NCBI GenBank assembly: GCA_026195905.1
Contig: JAPHRE010000063.1
Location: forward strand, 19,474-83,473
Length of the DNA: 64,000 nucleotides
Direction of reading: 5' to 3'
From: Pseudopelagicola sp.
GTDB lineage: Bacteria; Pseudomonadota; Alphaproteobacteria; Rhodobacterales; Rhodobacteraceae
The notes beneath the pieces are model-generated. The model was not told where the DNA came from, made no database searches, and was given only the letters and a program-made list of their open reading frames with translations. The position numbers were made by a program, and so were the translations under genes. How positions within the stretch are numbered: the first letter of the stretch is position 1; each line of letters starts with the position of its first letter. Below are positions 47,137 through 59,500 of the stretch, one piece after another.

Positions 47137-47328
47137 CTATTGTTCGTTTTCGATGTCATCGAGCCGCATATGCGCTTCTTCAGCTCTGCTTGTAGCGTTG
47201 CTTGCTTCACTTTTTGCATCCTCAACGCTCTTCTCGAGCTGCGCCAAGGTCACCGAGTAGCGGTCCAAGCGTGCCCAGACTTCTTCAAGCTCAATCTTCA
47301 GTTCAGAAACGGAAATACTCTTTTTCAT
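47137..47328 (-). CDS. Small coiled-coil protein in the nuo operon
   Basis: A 63-residue protein, [21 protein letters not shown], continuing with heptad-like repeats to ENEQ; probably an all-helical coiled coil. Its ATG overlaps the nuoI stop by 4 bases, which supports real translation although no homologue is recalled. Composition is AT-richer than its neighbours, hinting at recent origin. No function can be assigned. Confidence 0.6.
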   Translation of the reverse strand: MKKSISVSELKIELEEVWARLDRYSVTLAQLEKSVEDAKSEASNATSRAEEAHMRLDDIENEQ

Positions 47329-47819
47329 CGGTAGGGCGCGTCCAGTTCAAGGTTGCGGGCGATCTCGGCTTCCCAGCGTTCGCCATTGTCCAAAAGTTTG
47401 GCCTTGTCATAGAAAAGCTCTTCGCGGGTCTCGGTGGCGAATTCGAAATTCGGCCCCTCGACAATCGCGTCCACCGGACAGGCTTCCTGACAGAACCCGC
47501 AATAGATGCATTTGGTCATGTCGATGTCATAGCGCGTCGTGCGGCGGCTCCCGTCATCGCGCGGTTCTGCGTCGATGGTGATCGCCTGCGCCGGACAAAT
47601 CGCCTCGCAGAGTTTGCACGCAATGCAACGCTCTTCGCCGTTGGGATACCGGCGCAGCGCGTGCTCGCCCCGGAAGCGCGGCGAAAGCGGCCCTTTTTCA
47701 TGCGGATAGTTGAGCGTCGCCTTGGGCTTGAAGAAATACTTCAGGCCAAGACGAAACCCGCCAATAAAGTCACTGAGCAGGAAGTAGCCTGCGGCGCGTC
47801 GATAGTCGATATTCGCCAT
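47325..47819 (-). CDS. nuoI: NADH-quinone oxidoreductase subunit I
   Basis: A 164-residue subunit carrying clusters N6a and N6b: two CxxCxxCxxxCP motifs, [12 protein letters not shown] and [12 protein letters not shown]. The ATG at 47819 (MANIDYRR) has a strong TGGAGG site before it, so a longer frame from 47879 is rejected. Confidence 0.96.
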   Translation of the reverse strand: MANIDYRRAAGYFLLSDFIGGFRLGLKYFFKPKATLNYPHEKGPLSPRFRGEHALRRYPNGEERCIACKLCEAICPAQAITIDAEPRDDGSRRTTRYDIDMTKCIYCGFCQEACPVDAIVEGPNFEFATETREELFYDKAKLLDNGERWEAEIARNLELDAPYR

Positions 47820-47823
47820 GAGT

Positions 47824-48864
47824 TTAGCCTCCAATCGCCCAGCGGGCATAGGCGCCGCCGAACGCTTCGAATTTTGCAAGGAATGCGACGATCACGACCC
47901 AGACGAGCGACATCGGCAGGAAGACTTTCCAGCCAATCCGCATCAGTTGGTCATAGCGATAGCGCGGCGTGATCGCCTTCACCATCGAGAAGATGAAGAA
48001 CACAAAGAGGATCTTGGCAAACATCCAAAGGATACCATCCGGCAGCCCCGGAATGGGCGAGAGCCACCCACCAAGGAACAACAACGACGTAAGCGCGCAC
48101 ATCAGCACAATCGCCACATATTCGCCGATCATGAACAGAAGGAACGGCGTCGAGGAATATTCCACCTGATAGCCCGCAACCAGCTCTGATTCCGCCTCTG
48201 GAAGGTCAAACGGCGGGCGGTTCGTCTCTGCCATCGCCGAAATCAGGAACAGGAACATCATCGGAAAATGCGGCAACCAATACCAGTTGAAGAGGCCGTA
48301 ATCGCCCTTCTGCGCATTGACGATATCGCCAAAATTCATCGACCCGGTCGAGATAATCACCCCGATGATGATGAGGCCGATCGAGACTTCGTAGGAAATC
48401 ATCTGCGCCGCCGAGCGCAGCGAACCAAGGAACGGGTATTTCGAGTTCGAAGCCCAACCGCCCATGATGACGCCGTAGACCTCAAGTGAGGACACAGCGA
48501 ACACATAGAGGATCGCAACATTGATATCCGACAAGACCCAGCCGTCATTGAACGGGATCACCGCCCAGGCGATCAGCGCCATCACAAGGCTGACCAAAGG
48601 CGCCATCAGGAAGACAACCTTGTCGGCGCCCGCTGGATAGACGATTTCCTTGACCGCGTATTTCACGAAATCCGCGAAACTCTGCAAAAGGCCGAAGGGA
48701 CCGACAACGTTTGGCCCCCGGCGCATCTGAACAGCGGCCCAAATCTTGCGGTCGCCATAGAGCAGGAACGCAAGCGCCACGAGGAGCGGAACAACAATCA
48801 GCAGAACCTGCCCGACCATAAGCAGGAATATTCCGAGATTGGTGGTGGTAAAGAATTCAATCAT
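47824..48864 (-). CDS. nuoH: NADH-quinone oxidoreductase subunit H
   Basis: A 346-residue membrane subunit at the quinone-site junction. [22 protein letters not shown] and [22 protein letters not shown] are the diagnostic motifs. It starts 6 bases after the upstream small lipoprotein gene. Confidence 0.96.
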   Translation of the reverse strand: MIEFFTTTNLGIFLLMVGQVLLIVVPLLVALAFLLYGDRKIWAAVQMRRGPNVVGPFGLLQSFADFVKYAVKEIVYPAGADKVVFLMAPLVSLVMALIAWAVIPFNDGWVLSDINVAILYVFAVSSLEVYGVIMGGWASNSKYPFLGSLRSAAQMISYEVSIGLIIIGVIISTGSMNFGDIVNAQKGDYGLFNWYWLPHFPMMFLFLISAMAETNRPPFDLPEAESELVAGYQVEYSSTPFLLFMIGEYVAIVLMCALTSLLFLGGWLSPIPGLPDGILWMFAKILFVFFIFSMVKAITPRYRYDQLMRIGWKVFLPMSLVWVVIVAFLAKFEAFGGAYARWAIGG

Positions 48865-48870
48865 GGGTCC

Positions 48871-49290
48871 TCACACCGTGGGTATGCCGTTTTCCATGCA
48901 GTTCGCGACGGTGACTTCTGCGTCAATCGTCTTGAGACCGCCCGGAAGCGCGGGGGAAATGGTATAAACGGCATCGCCGTGCCATGCCCCCTTGTTTTCA
49001 TTGACCTGCGTGCGCACGTGGCGCGCAAAACCGAAACCGCGGATGAGCGCATATTGCGCTGCTGCACATTCCGCATAAGCCTGCACATCGGCCTCTGTCG
49101 CGAGACCGGCCATGCGCACATGGAAATTAACCAGATCGCCCTCAAGAAGCCGCGTCTCAACGCCAAGATACTCGGCCTCTGGCAAATCCGCCCCCGTGCC
49201 GCACGATCCGTCGGAACAGAGCGGCTGACACGCCGACAGACCCAGCGCCAGCGCCGGAATCACCGAGGATATGGGAGCGTTCAGCTGCAT
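48871..49290 (-). CDS. Hypothetical lipoprotein in the nuo operon
   Basis: A 139-residue protein. The N-terminal signal ends ALALGLSACQ, a lipobox with Cys near residue 21, so it is likely membrane-tethered in the periplasm. The mature part has four or more cysteines and a repetitive but unfamiliar fold. The ATG at 49290 is preferred over a GTG at 49299. It sits between nuoG and nuoH. Function unknown; similar accessory genes occur in other Rhodobacteraceae nuo operons as I recall. Confidence 0.75.
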   Translation of the reverse strand: MQLNAPISSVIPALALGLSACQPLCSDGSCGTGADLPEAEYLGVETRLLEGDLVNFHVRMAGLATEADVQAYAECAAAQYALIRGFGFARHVRTQVNENKGAWHGDAVYTISPALPGGLKTIDAEVTVANCMENGIPTV

Positions 49291-49295
49291 CTTCC

Positions 49296-51308
49296 TCACT
49301 CTGCCGCCATCTTGCCGCTATTGCGGGCCTGAGCATTGGCCGAAAGCTCGGCCATCAACGCGCTCGCCCGCGCAATCGGGTTCGTAAGATAGAAATCCTT
49401 GATCACCGTGCCAAAGGCGCCCTTGCCAAGCTCTTTCGCTACCAGCGGCTCCCAGGTGTTCTCGATAACCTGATCGACCTTGGCGAAATGCGGCACCTCT
49501 GCGACCAATGCCTGACGCAGTTGCGCCAGCGTATCATAGGGCAACGTCGCCCCAAGCTCTGCCGACAAGGCCCGCAAGATGGCCCAGTTTTCCTTGGCCT
49601 CGCCCGGTGCAAACCCGGCGCGCAAGGCAACCTGCGGACGCCCTTCGGTGTTGACGAAAAGCCCGCTTTCTTCCGTATAGGCCGCCCCCGGCAGGATCAC
49701 ATCGGCGCGGTGCGCGCCCCGGTCGCCGTGGCTGCCTTGGTAAATCACGAACGCGCCCTCGCCGATTTCGATCTCGTCAGCCCCGAGGTTATACACAACC
49801 TCTGCGCCATCCATCGCCGCATCAAGCCCGCCTTCGGTCACGGCACCAAGGTCCATCGCCCCTACGCGGCTTGCCGCCGTGTGAAGCACCATCATCTTGC
49901 CGCCCAACTTCTCTGTAAGCGCCATCGCCTGACCAAGCACGGACACGCCGTCGCCCTCGGTGATTGCGCCCTGCCCAACGATGACAATCGCGTCCTCGGT
50001 TGGCTTTGCGTCCTCCACAAGCCTGTTCAGCACAAGCCGCCCCGGACCGGCATCAACATGATCATAGGTCAGGTCCATGCCCTTGGGGCCAACCACGGTT
50101 ACGGTCGCGCCCTTGATCCACGCCTTGCGGATGCGCGCGTTCAGAACCGGCGCTTCATCGCGCGGGTTGCTGCCAATAAGGTAAACTTTCTTGGCCGTGT
50201 CGATATCCTCGATCGCCGCATTGCCGACATAGGCCGACCGGTTGCCCGCAGGCAGCACAGCGCCGTTTGCGCGACATTCCACCGTGCCACCCAGCCCCTC
50301 AACGATCTGCTTGAGCGCGAAAATGGCTTCCACCGGCGCGAGATCGCCCACCAGTGCCGCAACTTTCTTGCCCTTCATCGCTTCGGCCGCCTTGGTCAAG
50401 GCCTCGCCCCAGCTTGCAGGGCGCAGCTTGCCGTCTTCGCGCACATAAGGCCGGTCAAGCCGTTGACGCCGCAACCCGTCCCAGACGAACCGCGTCTTGT
50501 CGGAAATCCATTCCTCGTTCACGCCGTCATGGTTGCGCGGCAGGATGCGCATGACTTCGCGCCCCTTGGTATCAACGCGGATGTTCGACCCAAGCGCGTC
50601 CATCACATCAATGGTCTCGGTCTTGGTCAATTCCCACGGACGCGCGGTAAATGCATAAGGCTTCGACGTCAGTGCCCCGACCGGGCACAGGTCAATGATA
50701 TTGCCCTGCATGTTGCTGTCGAGCGTCTGGTTGAGATAGCTGGTGATCTCGGCATCCTCGCCCCGGCCCGTCTGGCCCATCTGGGCAATTCCCGCAACTT
50801 CGGTCGTAAAGCGCACACAGCGGGTGCAGGAAATACAACGCGTCATCGTCGTCGCCACAAGCGGCCCGAGATCAAGATCATCGACCGCCCGCTTGGCTTC
50901 ACGGAACCGCGAATCCGCGATACCATAGGCCATCGCCTGATCCTGAAGATCGCACTCGCCGCCCTGATCGCAAATCGGACAATCGAGCGGGTGGTTGATG
51001 AGCATGAACTCCATCACCCCTTCGCGCGCCTTCTTCACCATAGGCGAGTTGGTCTTGACCACGGGCGGCTGGCCTTCCGGCCCCGGACGCAGGTCTTTGA
51101 CCTGCATCGCACAGGACGCCGCCGGTTTGGGCGGGCCGCCAACGACCTCCACAAGGCACATACGACAATTGCCCGCGATCGACAGGCGTTCATGATAACA
51201 GAAACGCGGAATCTCGACCCCGGCCTGCTCACAGGCCTGAATGAGGGTCATTGCGCCCTCAACCTCGACTTCCGTGTCGTCAATAATGATCTTGCGTAGG
51301 TCAGACAT
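49296..51308 (-). CDS. nuoG: NADH-quinone oxidoreductase subunit G
   Basis: A 670-residue iron-sulfur subunit. The [2Fe-2S] motif [15 protein letters not shown], the His-ligated N5 motif [18 protein letters not shown] and the N4-type CISCTRC are present, followed by a molybdopterin-oxidoreductase-like but inactive domain. Electron path from NuoF/E toward NuoI. Confidence 0.96.
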   Translation of the reverse strand: MSDLRKIIIDDTEVEVEGAMTLIQACEQAGVEIPRFCYHERLSIAGNCRMCLVEVVGGPPKPAASCAMQVKDLRPGPEGQPPVVKTNSPMVKKAREGVMEFMLINHPLDCPICDQGGECDLQDQAMAYGIADSRFREAKRAVDDLDLGPLVATTMTRCISCTRCVRFTTEVAGIAQMGQTGRGEDAEITSYLNQTLDSNMQGNIIDLCPVGALTSKPYAFTARPWELTKTETIDVMDALGSNIRVDTKGREVMRILPRNHDGVNEEWISDKTRFVWDGLRRQRLDRPYVREDGKLRPASWGEALTKAAEAMKGKKVAALVGDLAPVEAIFALKQIVEGLGGTVECRANGAVLPAGNRSAYVGNAAIEDIDTAKKVYLIGSNPRDEAPVLNARIRKAWIKGATVTVVGPKGMDLTYDHVDAGPGRLVLNRLVEDAKPTEDAIVIVGQGAITEGDGVSVLGQAMALTEKLGGKMMVLHTAASRVGAMDLGAVTEGGLDAAMDGAEVVYNLGADEIEIGEGAFVIYQGSHGDRGAHRADVILPGAAYTEESGLFVNTEGRPQVALRAGFAPGEAKENWAILRALSAELGATLPYDTLAQLRQALVAEVPHFAKVDQVIENTWEPLVAKELGKGAFGTVIKDFYLTNPIARASALMAELSANAQARNSGKMAAE

Positions 51309-51310
51309 GG

Positions 51311-51769
51311 TTATTTCGCTCTCAGCAGCACGCCGATCTGGCTTGATTTCTTGATTTCTTCACGCCCGAGCGCGCAAAAACTCTGTGGATCGTCATAAGA
51401 GACATCCTTTGCGGCAAGATAGGCCTCGCCACGTGCCCGCATCCGGGCCTTTTCTTCGTCATTCTCGACATAGGCGTCGATCTCGTCGTTCGTATATCCA
51501 AGGTCGCGCGCCTTGCGCTTGAGATTGGCAAGGAAGTTGAACGCCCGGAAATAGCGCGCGGTGATGTCGGGACAGTGATCCTTGATCTCGCGCGCAATCG
51601 CCACCGCAAATAGCCCGTCATTGATCTCTGTCACATCGCGCAGATGCGGGCGCGCTGCGGCCGACGACGCCGGCGCAGGGGCCGCAACGCATGCGCTCAA
51701 CAACACCGCGACAACCGCCGCGCGGGGCATCCCGCGAGATATGACAGAAAGCCCGATCACGGGTTGCAT
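51311..51769 (-). CDS. DUF5333-like secreted protein in the nuo operon
   Basis: A 152-residue protein, mostly helical, with a hydrophobic N-terminal region ending near [11 protein letters not shown] and a mature part holding [16 protein letters not shown] and FCALGREEI. It resembles DUF5333, which I recall as restricted to Rhodobacteraceae. The start overlaps the upstream lipoprotein gene by 13 bases and GAAGGG precedes it. Starts 2 bases before the nuoG side. Function unknown. Confidence 0.75.
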   Translation of the reverse strand: MQPVIGLSVISRGMPRAAVVAVLLSACVAAPAPASSAAARPHLRDVTEINDGLFAVAIAREIKDHCPDITARYFRAFNFLANLKRKARDLGYTNDEIDAYVENDEEKARMRARGEAYLAAKDVSYDDPQSFCALGREEIKKSSQIGVLLRAK

Positions 51770-52137
51770 TTCCCTTCAAAAACAAGGCGTTCGCGATCAA
51801 ACACAAGCGCCGCATCCTCAACATCCGGCCCGTTGATCCAGTCGATCTGCGAGGTGCCATATTCCTTGATGCAATACTTCACCGCCTCAAAACGCCCCGC
51901 TTCGCGCGCAGCCTTGAGCGACTGACGCGGTTTTTGCACGTAAACCTTGATATGATCGCGGTTGTCACGGTCGATCCGGTCCACGCTGGCCGGGAAATAG
52001 AGGCCGTCAAACGTCACCCGTTCGCTCCGGCTGACCCGGTCGCGCAGATTGGCACAGCCCGCCACAATGGCCACCGTGCAGACCAGCAATAGCCCAAGCC
52101 GAACCCGCTTCGCTCCATATGTGCTCATGTCGATCAT
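51757..52137 (-). CDS. Hypothetical lipoprotein in the nuo operon
   Basis: A 126-residue protein with a lipobox VAGC at about residue 28 and a mature domain (RVTFDGLYFPASVDRIDRDN) of unknown fold, ending FEGKCNP. It is placed between nuoF and nuoG. GAGG precedes the ATG at 52137; a second ATG at 52128 is possible. Function unknown. Confidence 0.75.
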   Translation of the reverse strand: MIDMSTYGAKRVRLGLLLVCTVAIVAGCANLRDRVSRSERVTFDGLYFPASVDRIDRDNRDHIKVYVQKPRQSLKAAREAGRFEAVKYCIKEYGTSQIDWINGPDVEDAALVFDRERLVFEGKCNP

Positions 52138-52158
52138 TCCGGCCTCAAATCCTTACTC

Positions 52159-53457
52159 TTATTCCGCCGCCATAGCGCCCATGCGCCCGGTCTTGTTGGC
52201 TTTGATACGATCCTCGATCTCCTCACGGAAATTGCGGATCAACCCTTGGATTGGCCAAGCCGCCGCATCCCCAAGCGCACAGATCGTATGTCCCTCAACC
52301 TGCTTGGTCACATCCCAGAGCATGTCGATTTCCTCGATCTCGGCGTCGCCTTTCACAAGACGATCCATGACCCGCATCATCCATCCGGTGCCCTCACGGC
52401 ATGGCGTGCACTGACCACAGCTTTCGTGCTTGTAGAACTTCGCCAGGCGCCAGATCGCCTTGATGATGTCCGTTTCCTTGTCCATCACGATAACCGCCGC
52501 CGTGCCAAGCCCCGACCCAAGCTCCCCGCGCAGGTAATCGAAATCCATCACCGCATCGCGCATGTTCTCGCCGCGCACACACGGCACCGACGACCCGCCG
52601 GGAATCACCGCCAAAAGGTTGTCCCAACCGCCGCGAATACCGCCGCAATGCTTGTCGATAAGCTCTTCGAACGAGATCGACATCGCCTCTTCAACGACGC
52701 ACGGCGTGTTGACATGGCCCGACACGGCAAAAAGTTTGGTGCCCGCATTATTGGGGCGGCCAAAGCCCGCGAACCATTCCGGCCCCCGGCGCAGGATCGT
52801 CGGCACAACCGCAATCGATTCCACATTATTAACCGTGGTCGGACAGCCATAAAGCCCCGCCCCGGCCGGGAATGGCGGCTTCATGCGCGGCATCCCCTTC
52901 TTGCCCTCAAGGCTCTCAAGAAGCGCGGTTTCCTCGCCACAGATATAGGCACCGGCCCCGTGATGCAGGAAAAGATCGAAATCCCATCCCGACCCGGCCG
53001 CATTGCGCCCCAAAAGGCCCGCCTCATAAGCCTCATCAATCGCCGCCTGAAGCGCCTCACGCTCGCGGATATATTCGCCGCGAATATAAATATAACAGGT
53101 ATGCGCATTCATCGCGAAAGACGCGATCAGACACCCCTCAATAAGCGTGTGCGGATCATGGCGCATGATCTCGCGGTCCTTACAGGTGCCCGGCTCGGAT
53201 TCGTCGGCGTTCACCACAAGATAGGCCGGACGCCCGTCGCTTTCCTTGGGCATAAAGGACCACTTGAGGCCCGTGGGGAACCCTGCCCCGCCCCGTCCGC
53301 GCAGGCCGCTGGCCTTCATCTGGTCGATGATCCAATCGCGCCCGTTCTGGATGATCTTTGCCGTGCCATCCCAATGGCCGCGCTGTTTCGCGCCTGCGAG
53401 CGTGCGCTCATGCATGCCATAGAGATTGGTAAAGATCCGGTCCTGGTCCTTGAGCAT
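52159..53457 (-). CDS. nuoF: NADH-quinone oxidoreductase subunit F
   Basis: A 432-residue NADH-binding FMN subunit. The NADH/FMN motif [16 protein letters not shown] and the N3 [4Fe-4S] motif [12 protein letters not shown] are both visible. It follows the DUF5337 gene closely (4 bases). Confidence 0.96.
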   Translation of the reverse strand: MLKDQDRIFTNLYGMHERTLAGAKQRGHWDGTAKIIQNGRDWIIDQMKASGLRGRGGAGFPTGLKWSFMPKESDGRPAYLVVNADESEPGTCKDREIMRHDPHTLIEGCLIASFAMNAHTCYIYIRGEYIREREALQAAIDEAYEAGLLGRNAAGSGWDFDLFLHHGAGAYICGEETALLESLEGKKGMPRMKPPFPAGAGLYGCPTTVNNVESIAVVPTILRRGPEWFAGFGRPNNAGTKLFAVSGHVNTPCVVEEAMSISFEELIDKHCGGIRGGWDNLLAVIPGGSSVPCVRGENMRDAVMDFDYLRGELGSGLGTAAVIVMDKETDIIKAIWRLAKFYKHESCGQCTPCREGTGWMMRVMDRLVKGDAEIEEIDMLWDVTKQVEGHTICALGDAAAWPIQGLIRNFREEIEDRIKANKTGRMGAMAAE

Positions 53458-53461
53458 CCCG

Positions 53462-53689
53462 TTACCCTTCGTTCTTCTGACGCTTGCGCCAGATCTGATA
53501 AATCATCGCCAGCGCAAGCACGAAGCCCCCTAGCGCCATCAGGTCAAACAAGGCCCGCACACGCTGGCTTAGCCCGATTTCGGCCCCGATAAAGGTGGCG
53601 GCGACCCAGAACAGAGCTGTCGCCGCGATCACAATGGCGACGATCCGCCCTTTGCGCGCCTGCTCGCTCTGATTGTCGTATCCCGCCAT
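53462..53689 (-). CDS. DUF5337-like small membrane protein in the nuo operon
   Basis: A 75-residue protein with two hydrophobic segments ([18 protein letters not shown] and [12 protein letters not shown]), like DUF5337, which I recall from Rhodobacteraceae nuo operons. An upstream in-frame ATG at 53701 is also possible; GAGG fits 53689. Function unknown. Confidence 0.7.
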   Translation of the reverse strand: MAGYDNQSEQARKGRIVAIVIAATALFWVAATFIGAEIGLSQRVRALFDLMALGGFVLALAMIYQIWRKRQKNEG

Positions 53690-53703
53690 CCCGTTTTTCA
53701 TCC

Positions 53704-54345
53704 TCAATACACGTCGCCATCCGCGACGCGCTTGGCAAATTCTGTCTCTCCGCCCGCCGCAAGCGTCTTGGCCTGTTCAACCCAGCCATCGCGCTCGATC
53801 CGGCCCCGGAACGAAAGCAGCTCGTCCATCTTGGCGATATCGTCCGCGCCCCATGTCGCAATCTGCGCAAAGCGGGTGACACCCGCCGCATGGAGCTTTT
53901 CTTCAATCTTCGGCCCAACGCCTTTGAGCTTTTTAAGGTCGTCCGGTCCCGTCGAGACCGCAGCCGCCGGAACTTCAACCGGAGCCGCCGCCGGGGCCGG
54001 TTCCGCCGCCGCCTCTGGCACAGGCGCCTCTTCGACCTCTGCGACTGGCGCCGCCTCTGGTTCTGCCGCCTTGGGCGCCGCGCCCTTAGCATCCGCCCCG
54101 GTTTCGGGGGCTGCCGCTGGTGTACGCGCGGCCGGTGTCATCGGCGGAGCAACCGCTGCGGCCTCGTCTTTGGCACAGAACGCCTTGATCAGGATAAAGC
54201 CGAGGCACACAGCCACAACCACAGCCAGAATAAGCACCAACAAAGTCGCCATTCCTCCGTTCAGCAGGAAAAACGCGATCAATCCGCCGACGATCCCGAG
54301 ACCCCAGCAGATCATTCTGCAAGTCTTTGTGTCATTCTGTGTCAT
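53704..54345 (-). CDS. Membrane-anchored helix-hairpin-helix protein
   Basis: A 213-residue protein with two N-terminal hydrophobic segments (about residues 12-55), an Ala/Pro/Glu-rich linker, then a C-terminal about 80-residue helix-hairpin-helix domain. The domain has [27 protein letters not shown] and ends GDVY. It is clearly paralogous to the C-terminal domain of NuoE next door (roughly 60 percent identical by eye). HhH domains of this type usually bind DNA or mediate contacts. Role unknown. Confidence 0.8.
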   Translation of the reverse strand: MTQNDTKTCRMICWGLGIVGGLIAFFLLNGGMATLLVLILAVVVAVCLGFILIKAFCAKDEAAAVAPPMTPAARTPAAAPETGADAKGAAPKAAEPEAAPVAEVEEAPVPEAAAEPAPAAAPVEVPAAAVSTGPDDLKKLKGVGPKIEEKLHAAGVTRFAQIATWGADDIAKMDELLSFRGRIERDGWVEQAKTLAAGGETEFAKRVADGDVY

Positions 54346-54386
54346 GGTGCTATCCCCTGTTGCGCTGTCTTTTTTCCTTGATCTTC

Positions 54387-55562
54387 CTAGTATACATCAC
54401 CCTTGTCGACTTTCTTGGAGAAGACCGTATCGCCGCCTTCCGCAAGGGTTTTGGCTTGGTCTATCCAACCATCACGTTCGATCCGGCCCTTAAATTTCAA
54501 TCGGTTATCGACCCAAGCAATCTCGGCTTCGGTCCATTTCGCAATCTGGTCGAAATGATAAAACCCAAGCGCGTTGAGCGTCTCTTCGAGCTTCGGTCCC
54601 ACGCCCTTGATCTTTTTGAGGTCATCCGCCCCGCCTGCGCGCGCCGCGCCAAGGATTTCCGGGGCCGCCTCTTCAACTTCTGCCGCTGCTGCGACAGGGG
54701 CCGCTTTCGGCGCAGGCTTTTCGGCCTCAGCCTTTTTAGTTGTCTTTTTAGTTGCCTTTTTCGCCTCTTCGGCCTGTTTAACGGCAGGTTTCGGCGTCTC
54801 GGGGGCTTTGGGCGGCTTTGCCTTGCCCGGCGAACGCCCTGCAACCGTGCCATCCGCGTCAATCCACGGCGTCGTCAGCGGCACTTCGGTGCCGTCAATC
54901 CGTTTCACCGTATCGCCGAGATCCGTCGCAAGCTGCGCCGAGGCGTTGTATTTCGTATGGCCCGAGTCATATTCCTTAAGGCTGGTCAGGCCCGATACCG
55001 GCTCGGACGAAAACCGCCCGTTCATCGGTCCCGGCGCAGGCACCTTGCCCGCCGCGAGATCATCAAGAAGCCGGGCAAACCCTTCGGCCGTCATGTCCTC
55101 GTAGTAATCCTTGCCGATCTGCGCCATTGGCGCGTTCGTGCACGCCCCTAGGCATTCGACCTCTTCCCATGAGAACTTTCCATCCGCCGAAACCGTGTGC
55201 GGCGTCGGCGCGATCTTGTCCTTGCAGACCTCCATAAGGTCTTCCGCGCCACAGATCATGCACGACAACGTGCCGCAAATCTGGATATGCGCCACCGACC
55301 CAACCGGCTGAAGCTGGAACATGAAGTAGAAGGACGCAACCTCAAGCACACGGATATAGGCCATATCGAGCATGTCCGCGATGGACTCAATGGCCGGTTT
55401 GGTGATCCAGCCCTCTTGCTCCTGCGCCCGCCACAAAAGCGGGATCACGGCACTGGCCTGCCGCCCCTCGGGGTATTTGGTAATCTGCGCTTCGGCCCAG
55501 GCCTGATTGGCGGGCGTAAAGGCAAAGCTCTCTGGCTGTTCGGTATGAAGACGACGAAGCAT
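54387..55562 (-). CDS. nuoE: NADH-quinone oxidoreductase subunit E with C-terminal HhH extension
   Basis: A 391-residue protein against about 170-240 for usual NuoE. The N-terminal 190 residues are thioredoxin-like with the N1a ligands in CGTLSC and [10 protein letters not shown] linker rich in Lys, Ala and Pro (about residues 250-310) leads to a helix-hairpin-helix domain ([31 protein letters not shown]) ending GDVY. The extension is in frame with no stop, so it is a genuine fusion. It is one base shy of nuoD. Confidence 0.95.
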   Translation of the reverse strand: MLRRLHTEQPESFAFTPANQAWAEAQITKYPEGRQASAVIPLLWRAQEQEGWITKPAIESIADMLDMAYIRVLEVASFYFMFQLQPVGSVAHIQICGTLSCMICGAEDLMEVCKDKIAPTPHTVSADGKFSWEEVECLGACTNAPMAQIGKDYYEDMTAEGFARLLDDLAAGKVPAPGPMNGRFSSEPVSGLTSLKEYDSGHTKYNASAQLATDLGDTVKRIDGTEVPLTTPWIDADGTVAGRSPGKAKPPKAPETPKPAVKQAEEAKKATKKTTKKAEAEKPAPKAAPVAAAAEVEEAAPEILGAARAGGADDLKKIKGVGPKLEETLNALGFYHFDQIAKWTEAEIAWVDNRLKFKGRIERDGWIDQAKTLAEGGDTVFSKKVDKGDVY

Positions 55563-56775
55563 TAGCGGTCAATATCCCCAAAAACGATGTCCATCGTGCC
55601 GATGATCGCGGCCACATCGGCAAGCTGATGCCCTGTGGCGATGAAATCCATCGCCTGCAAATGGCGATAGCCGGCACAGCTGATCTTGGCGCGGTAAGGT
55701 TTGTTGGTGCCATCCGCGACAAGGTAAACGCCGAACTCGCCCTTGGGCGCTTCCACGGCGCAGTAAACCTCGCCCGCCGGCACATGGAACCCTTCGGTAT
55801 AGAGCTTGAAGTGATGGATCAGGCTCTCCATTGAGGTCTTCATCTCTTGCCGCTTCGGCGGTGTATATTTCCCGCGCGCCAAAACATCGCCCGTCGCCTC
55901 GCGCAGTTTGACAATCGCCTGACGGATGATGCGCGTCGACTGGCGCATCTCTTCCATGCGCATCAGGTAACGGTCATAGCAGTCGCCATTCTTGCCAACC
56001 GGGATCTGGAACTCAAACTCGTCGTAGCATTCATAGGGTTGCGCCCGGCGCAAATCCCATGCAAGCCCCGCCGACCGCGCCATGACGCCGGTCATGCCAT
56101 AGGCCTCAACCGACTCGCGGTCGACGACACCAATATCGACATTACGTTGCTTGAAAATACGGTTTTCCGTCAAAAGCCCGTCGATATCATCAATCATCGC
56201 CGGGAATTCGAGCGCCCATTCCTCGATATCATCGAGTAGCTTTTCCGGCACATCCTGATGCACCCCACCGGGGCGGAAATAGGCGGCGTGCATCCGCGCA
56301 CCACAGGCCCGCTCGTAGAACACCATGAGCTTTTCACGCTCTTCAAAGCCCCAGAGTGGCGGCGTCAGCGCGCCTACGTCCATCGCCTGCGTGGTGATGT
56401 TGAGCAAGTGGCTCAGGATCCGGCCGATTTCCGAGAACAAGACCCGCAAAAGCTGTCCACGCCGCGGCACTTCGATACCCGCGAGCTTTTCAATCACCAA
56501 ACACCAGGCATGCTCCTGGTTCATCGGCGCCACGTAATCAAGCCGATCAAAATACGGCAGGTTTTGCAGGTAGGTCCGGCTCTCCATGAGCTTTTCCGTG
56601 CCCCGGTGCAGCAAGCCGATATGCGGGTCGCAGCGTTCCACGATCTCGCCATCCAACTCAAGCACAAGCCGTAAAACCCCATGCGCCGCAGGGTGCTGCG
56701 GGCCAAAGTTAAGGTTGAAGTTGCGGATTTTCTGTTCGCCCGACAGGGCGTCTTCGAAACCTTTGGAGCCGTCCA

Positions 56776-56779
<4 letters not shown>
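55562..56779 (-). CDS. nuoD: NADH-quinone oxidoreductase subunit D
   Basis: A 405-residue 49-kDa type subunit forming the quinone cavity with Nuo[35 protein letters not shown] and [12 protein letters not shown] are diagnostic. The ATG at 56779 overlaps the nuoC stop, with AGAGGGGG before it; the longer frame to 56830 is rejected. Confidence 0.96.
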
Positions 56780-58270
<1,491 letters not shown>

Positions 58271-58708
58271 GGGTGGCTCCTTTCATGCGCGGCCCCAAAG
58301 GCGCGCAGTCAAATGGCTGATGTGACTATGGAAGGGTTTAATCCTGCCCCCCCTGAGGGTCAACTCACGGCGAACATATTCACATTCCTGAAATCGTTGG
58401 GGTTTTTTCATGTATACAAAGGTATACGCGCGGTTTCCCATCCCATCATCAAAATAGGGCAGAAAATATTTTCTTTCTATTTCCGACCCTTGCCACAGTT
58501 GCAAAGCGAAACCCGCCATTCGCAAAAACATGACTTTGAGATGCGAAATTTACTACGAATCACCTTACCTGCGGTAAAATCACGCTGCAAATCTTTTACC
58601 CTGCACAAAGCAAATATCCGCCATGCAATAGAAGCAGGGCGGATATAAAACCGTTTGCGCTACCAAGAGAATCTCTTGCCCGCCATCGCTGGCCCTTCTG
58701 TCGTGTCC
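58271..58708. promoter_or_regulatory. nuo promoter region and gap to liuC
   Basis: 438 bases with no supported gene. It is AT-richer than its surroundings and must contain the nuo promoter. It contains TTACC-N3-GGTAA (58565-58577), the imperfect pair TTCGCA/TGCGAA around 58515-58545, and the tight inverted repeat CAAGAGA-N1-TCTCTTG (58664-58678). No intrinsic terminator for liuC is visible. A frame at 58283-58531 is not credible as a gene. Confidence 0.5.
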
Positions 58709-59500
58709 TTATCCGGCTACCCATGCGGCTTTGCGTTTTTCAAAGAACGCGGCGATCCCCTCTGGGGCTTCGTCGCCTTCCCATGCCGTGACAAGCGCCT
58801 TGATTGTCATGTCGATCACCGCATCGTCGATCCGCGGCCCAAGGGCGCGGGTCAAGGCCTTGGCCGAAGCCACCGCACCTGGCGCACAGTTCATATAAGG
58901 CGCAACTTCCGCCTCAACCGCGGCATCAAGCGCATCGGCTGGCACCGCCTTGGCCAAAAGGCCAAGCGTCACCGCCTCATCCGCTTTGAAAAGACGCGCC
59001 GACATAAATACCCGCCGCGCCATCGCCTCACCCATCCGCGATACGACATACGGCCCGATCGTCGCCGGGATGAGGCCAAGTTTGGTCTCGGTCAGCCCCA
59101 TGAGCACCGTATCCGCCCCGATGGTCACGTCACAAACGCTCGCCATCCCGACGCCGCCGCCAAACGCATTGCCCTGCACCTTGCCGATAAGGGGTTTCGG
59201 CAGCGTGTTAAGCGCCTGAAGCATCTCCGCCAATTTGCGCGCCTCGCGCCCGCGTGTGGCCGGGTCCATATCCATCTGCGCCCGCATCCAGCCAAGATCG
59301 CCCCCGGCACAGAAACTCTTGCCCGCCCCGGTCAGGATCACAACCCGCACCGCGTCATCCTTGGCCAATTGATCCGCCGCCGCCTTGAGATCGTCAAGCA
59401 TCTGGCTCGACATCGCATTATGCTTTTCCGGACGGTTGAGCGTCAGCGTCGCAACGCCCCGCGCATCCGTCTCGATGGCCACGGTCTCAAACATTCTCAC
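58709..59500 (-). CDS. liuC: Enoyl-CoA hydratase family, probable methylglutaconyl-CoA hydratase
   Basis: A 263-residue crotonase-fold enzyme. The oxyanion-hole motifs AGGDLGWM and NAFGGGVGMASVCDVTIGAD are visible. In this cluster it should hydrate 3-methylglutaconyl-CoA to HMG-CoA in leucine degradation. The assignment rests on context, because crotonase substrates are not evident from motifs. Four-base overlap with the HMG-CoA lyase gene. Confidence 0.85.
   Translation of the reverse strand: MRMFETVAIETDARGVATLTLNRPEKHNAMSSQMLDDLKAAADQLAKDDAVRVVILTGAGKSFCAGGDLGWMRAQMDMDPATRGREARKLAEMLQALNTLPKPLIGKVQGNAFGGGVGMASVCDVTIGADTVLMGLTETKLGLIPATIGPYVVSRMGEAMARRVFMSARLFKADEAVTLGLLAKAVPADALDAAVEAEVAPYMNCAPGAVASAKALTRALGPRIDDAVIDMTIKALVTAWEGDEAPEGIAAFFEKRKAAWVAG

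Noticed and set aside
47819..47879. Longer nuoI start upstream at 47879
   Set aside because: The strong TGGAGG ribosome site and family N-terminus support 47819.
49488..51299. 603-codon open frame on the plus strand opposite nuoG
   Set aside because: Antisense shadow caused by high GC; nuoG on the minus strand has clear iron-sulfur motifs.
58283..58531. Possible 82-residue gene upstream of nuoA
   Set aside because: No ribosome site, no recognisable domain, and it lies in the likely nuo promoter region.
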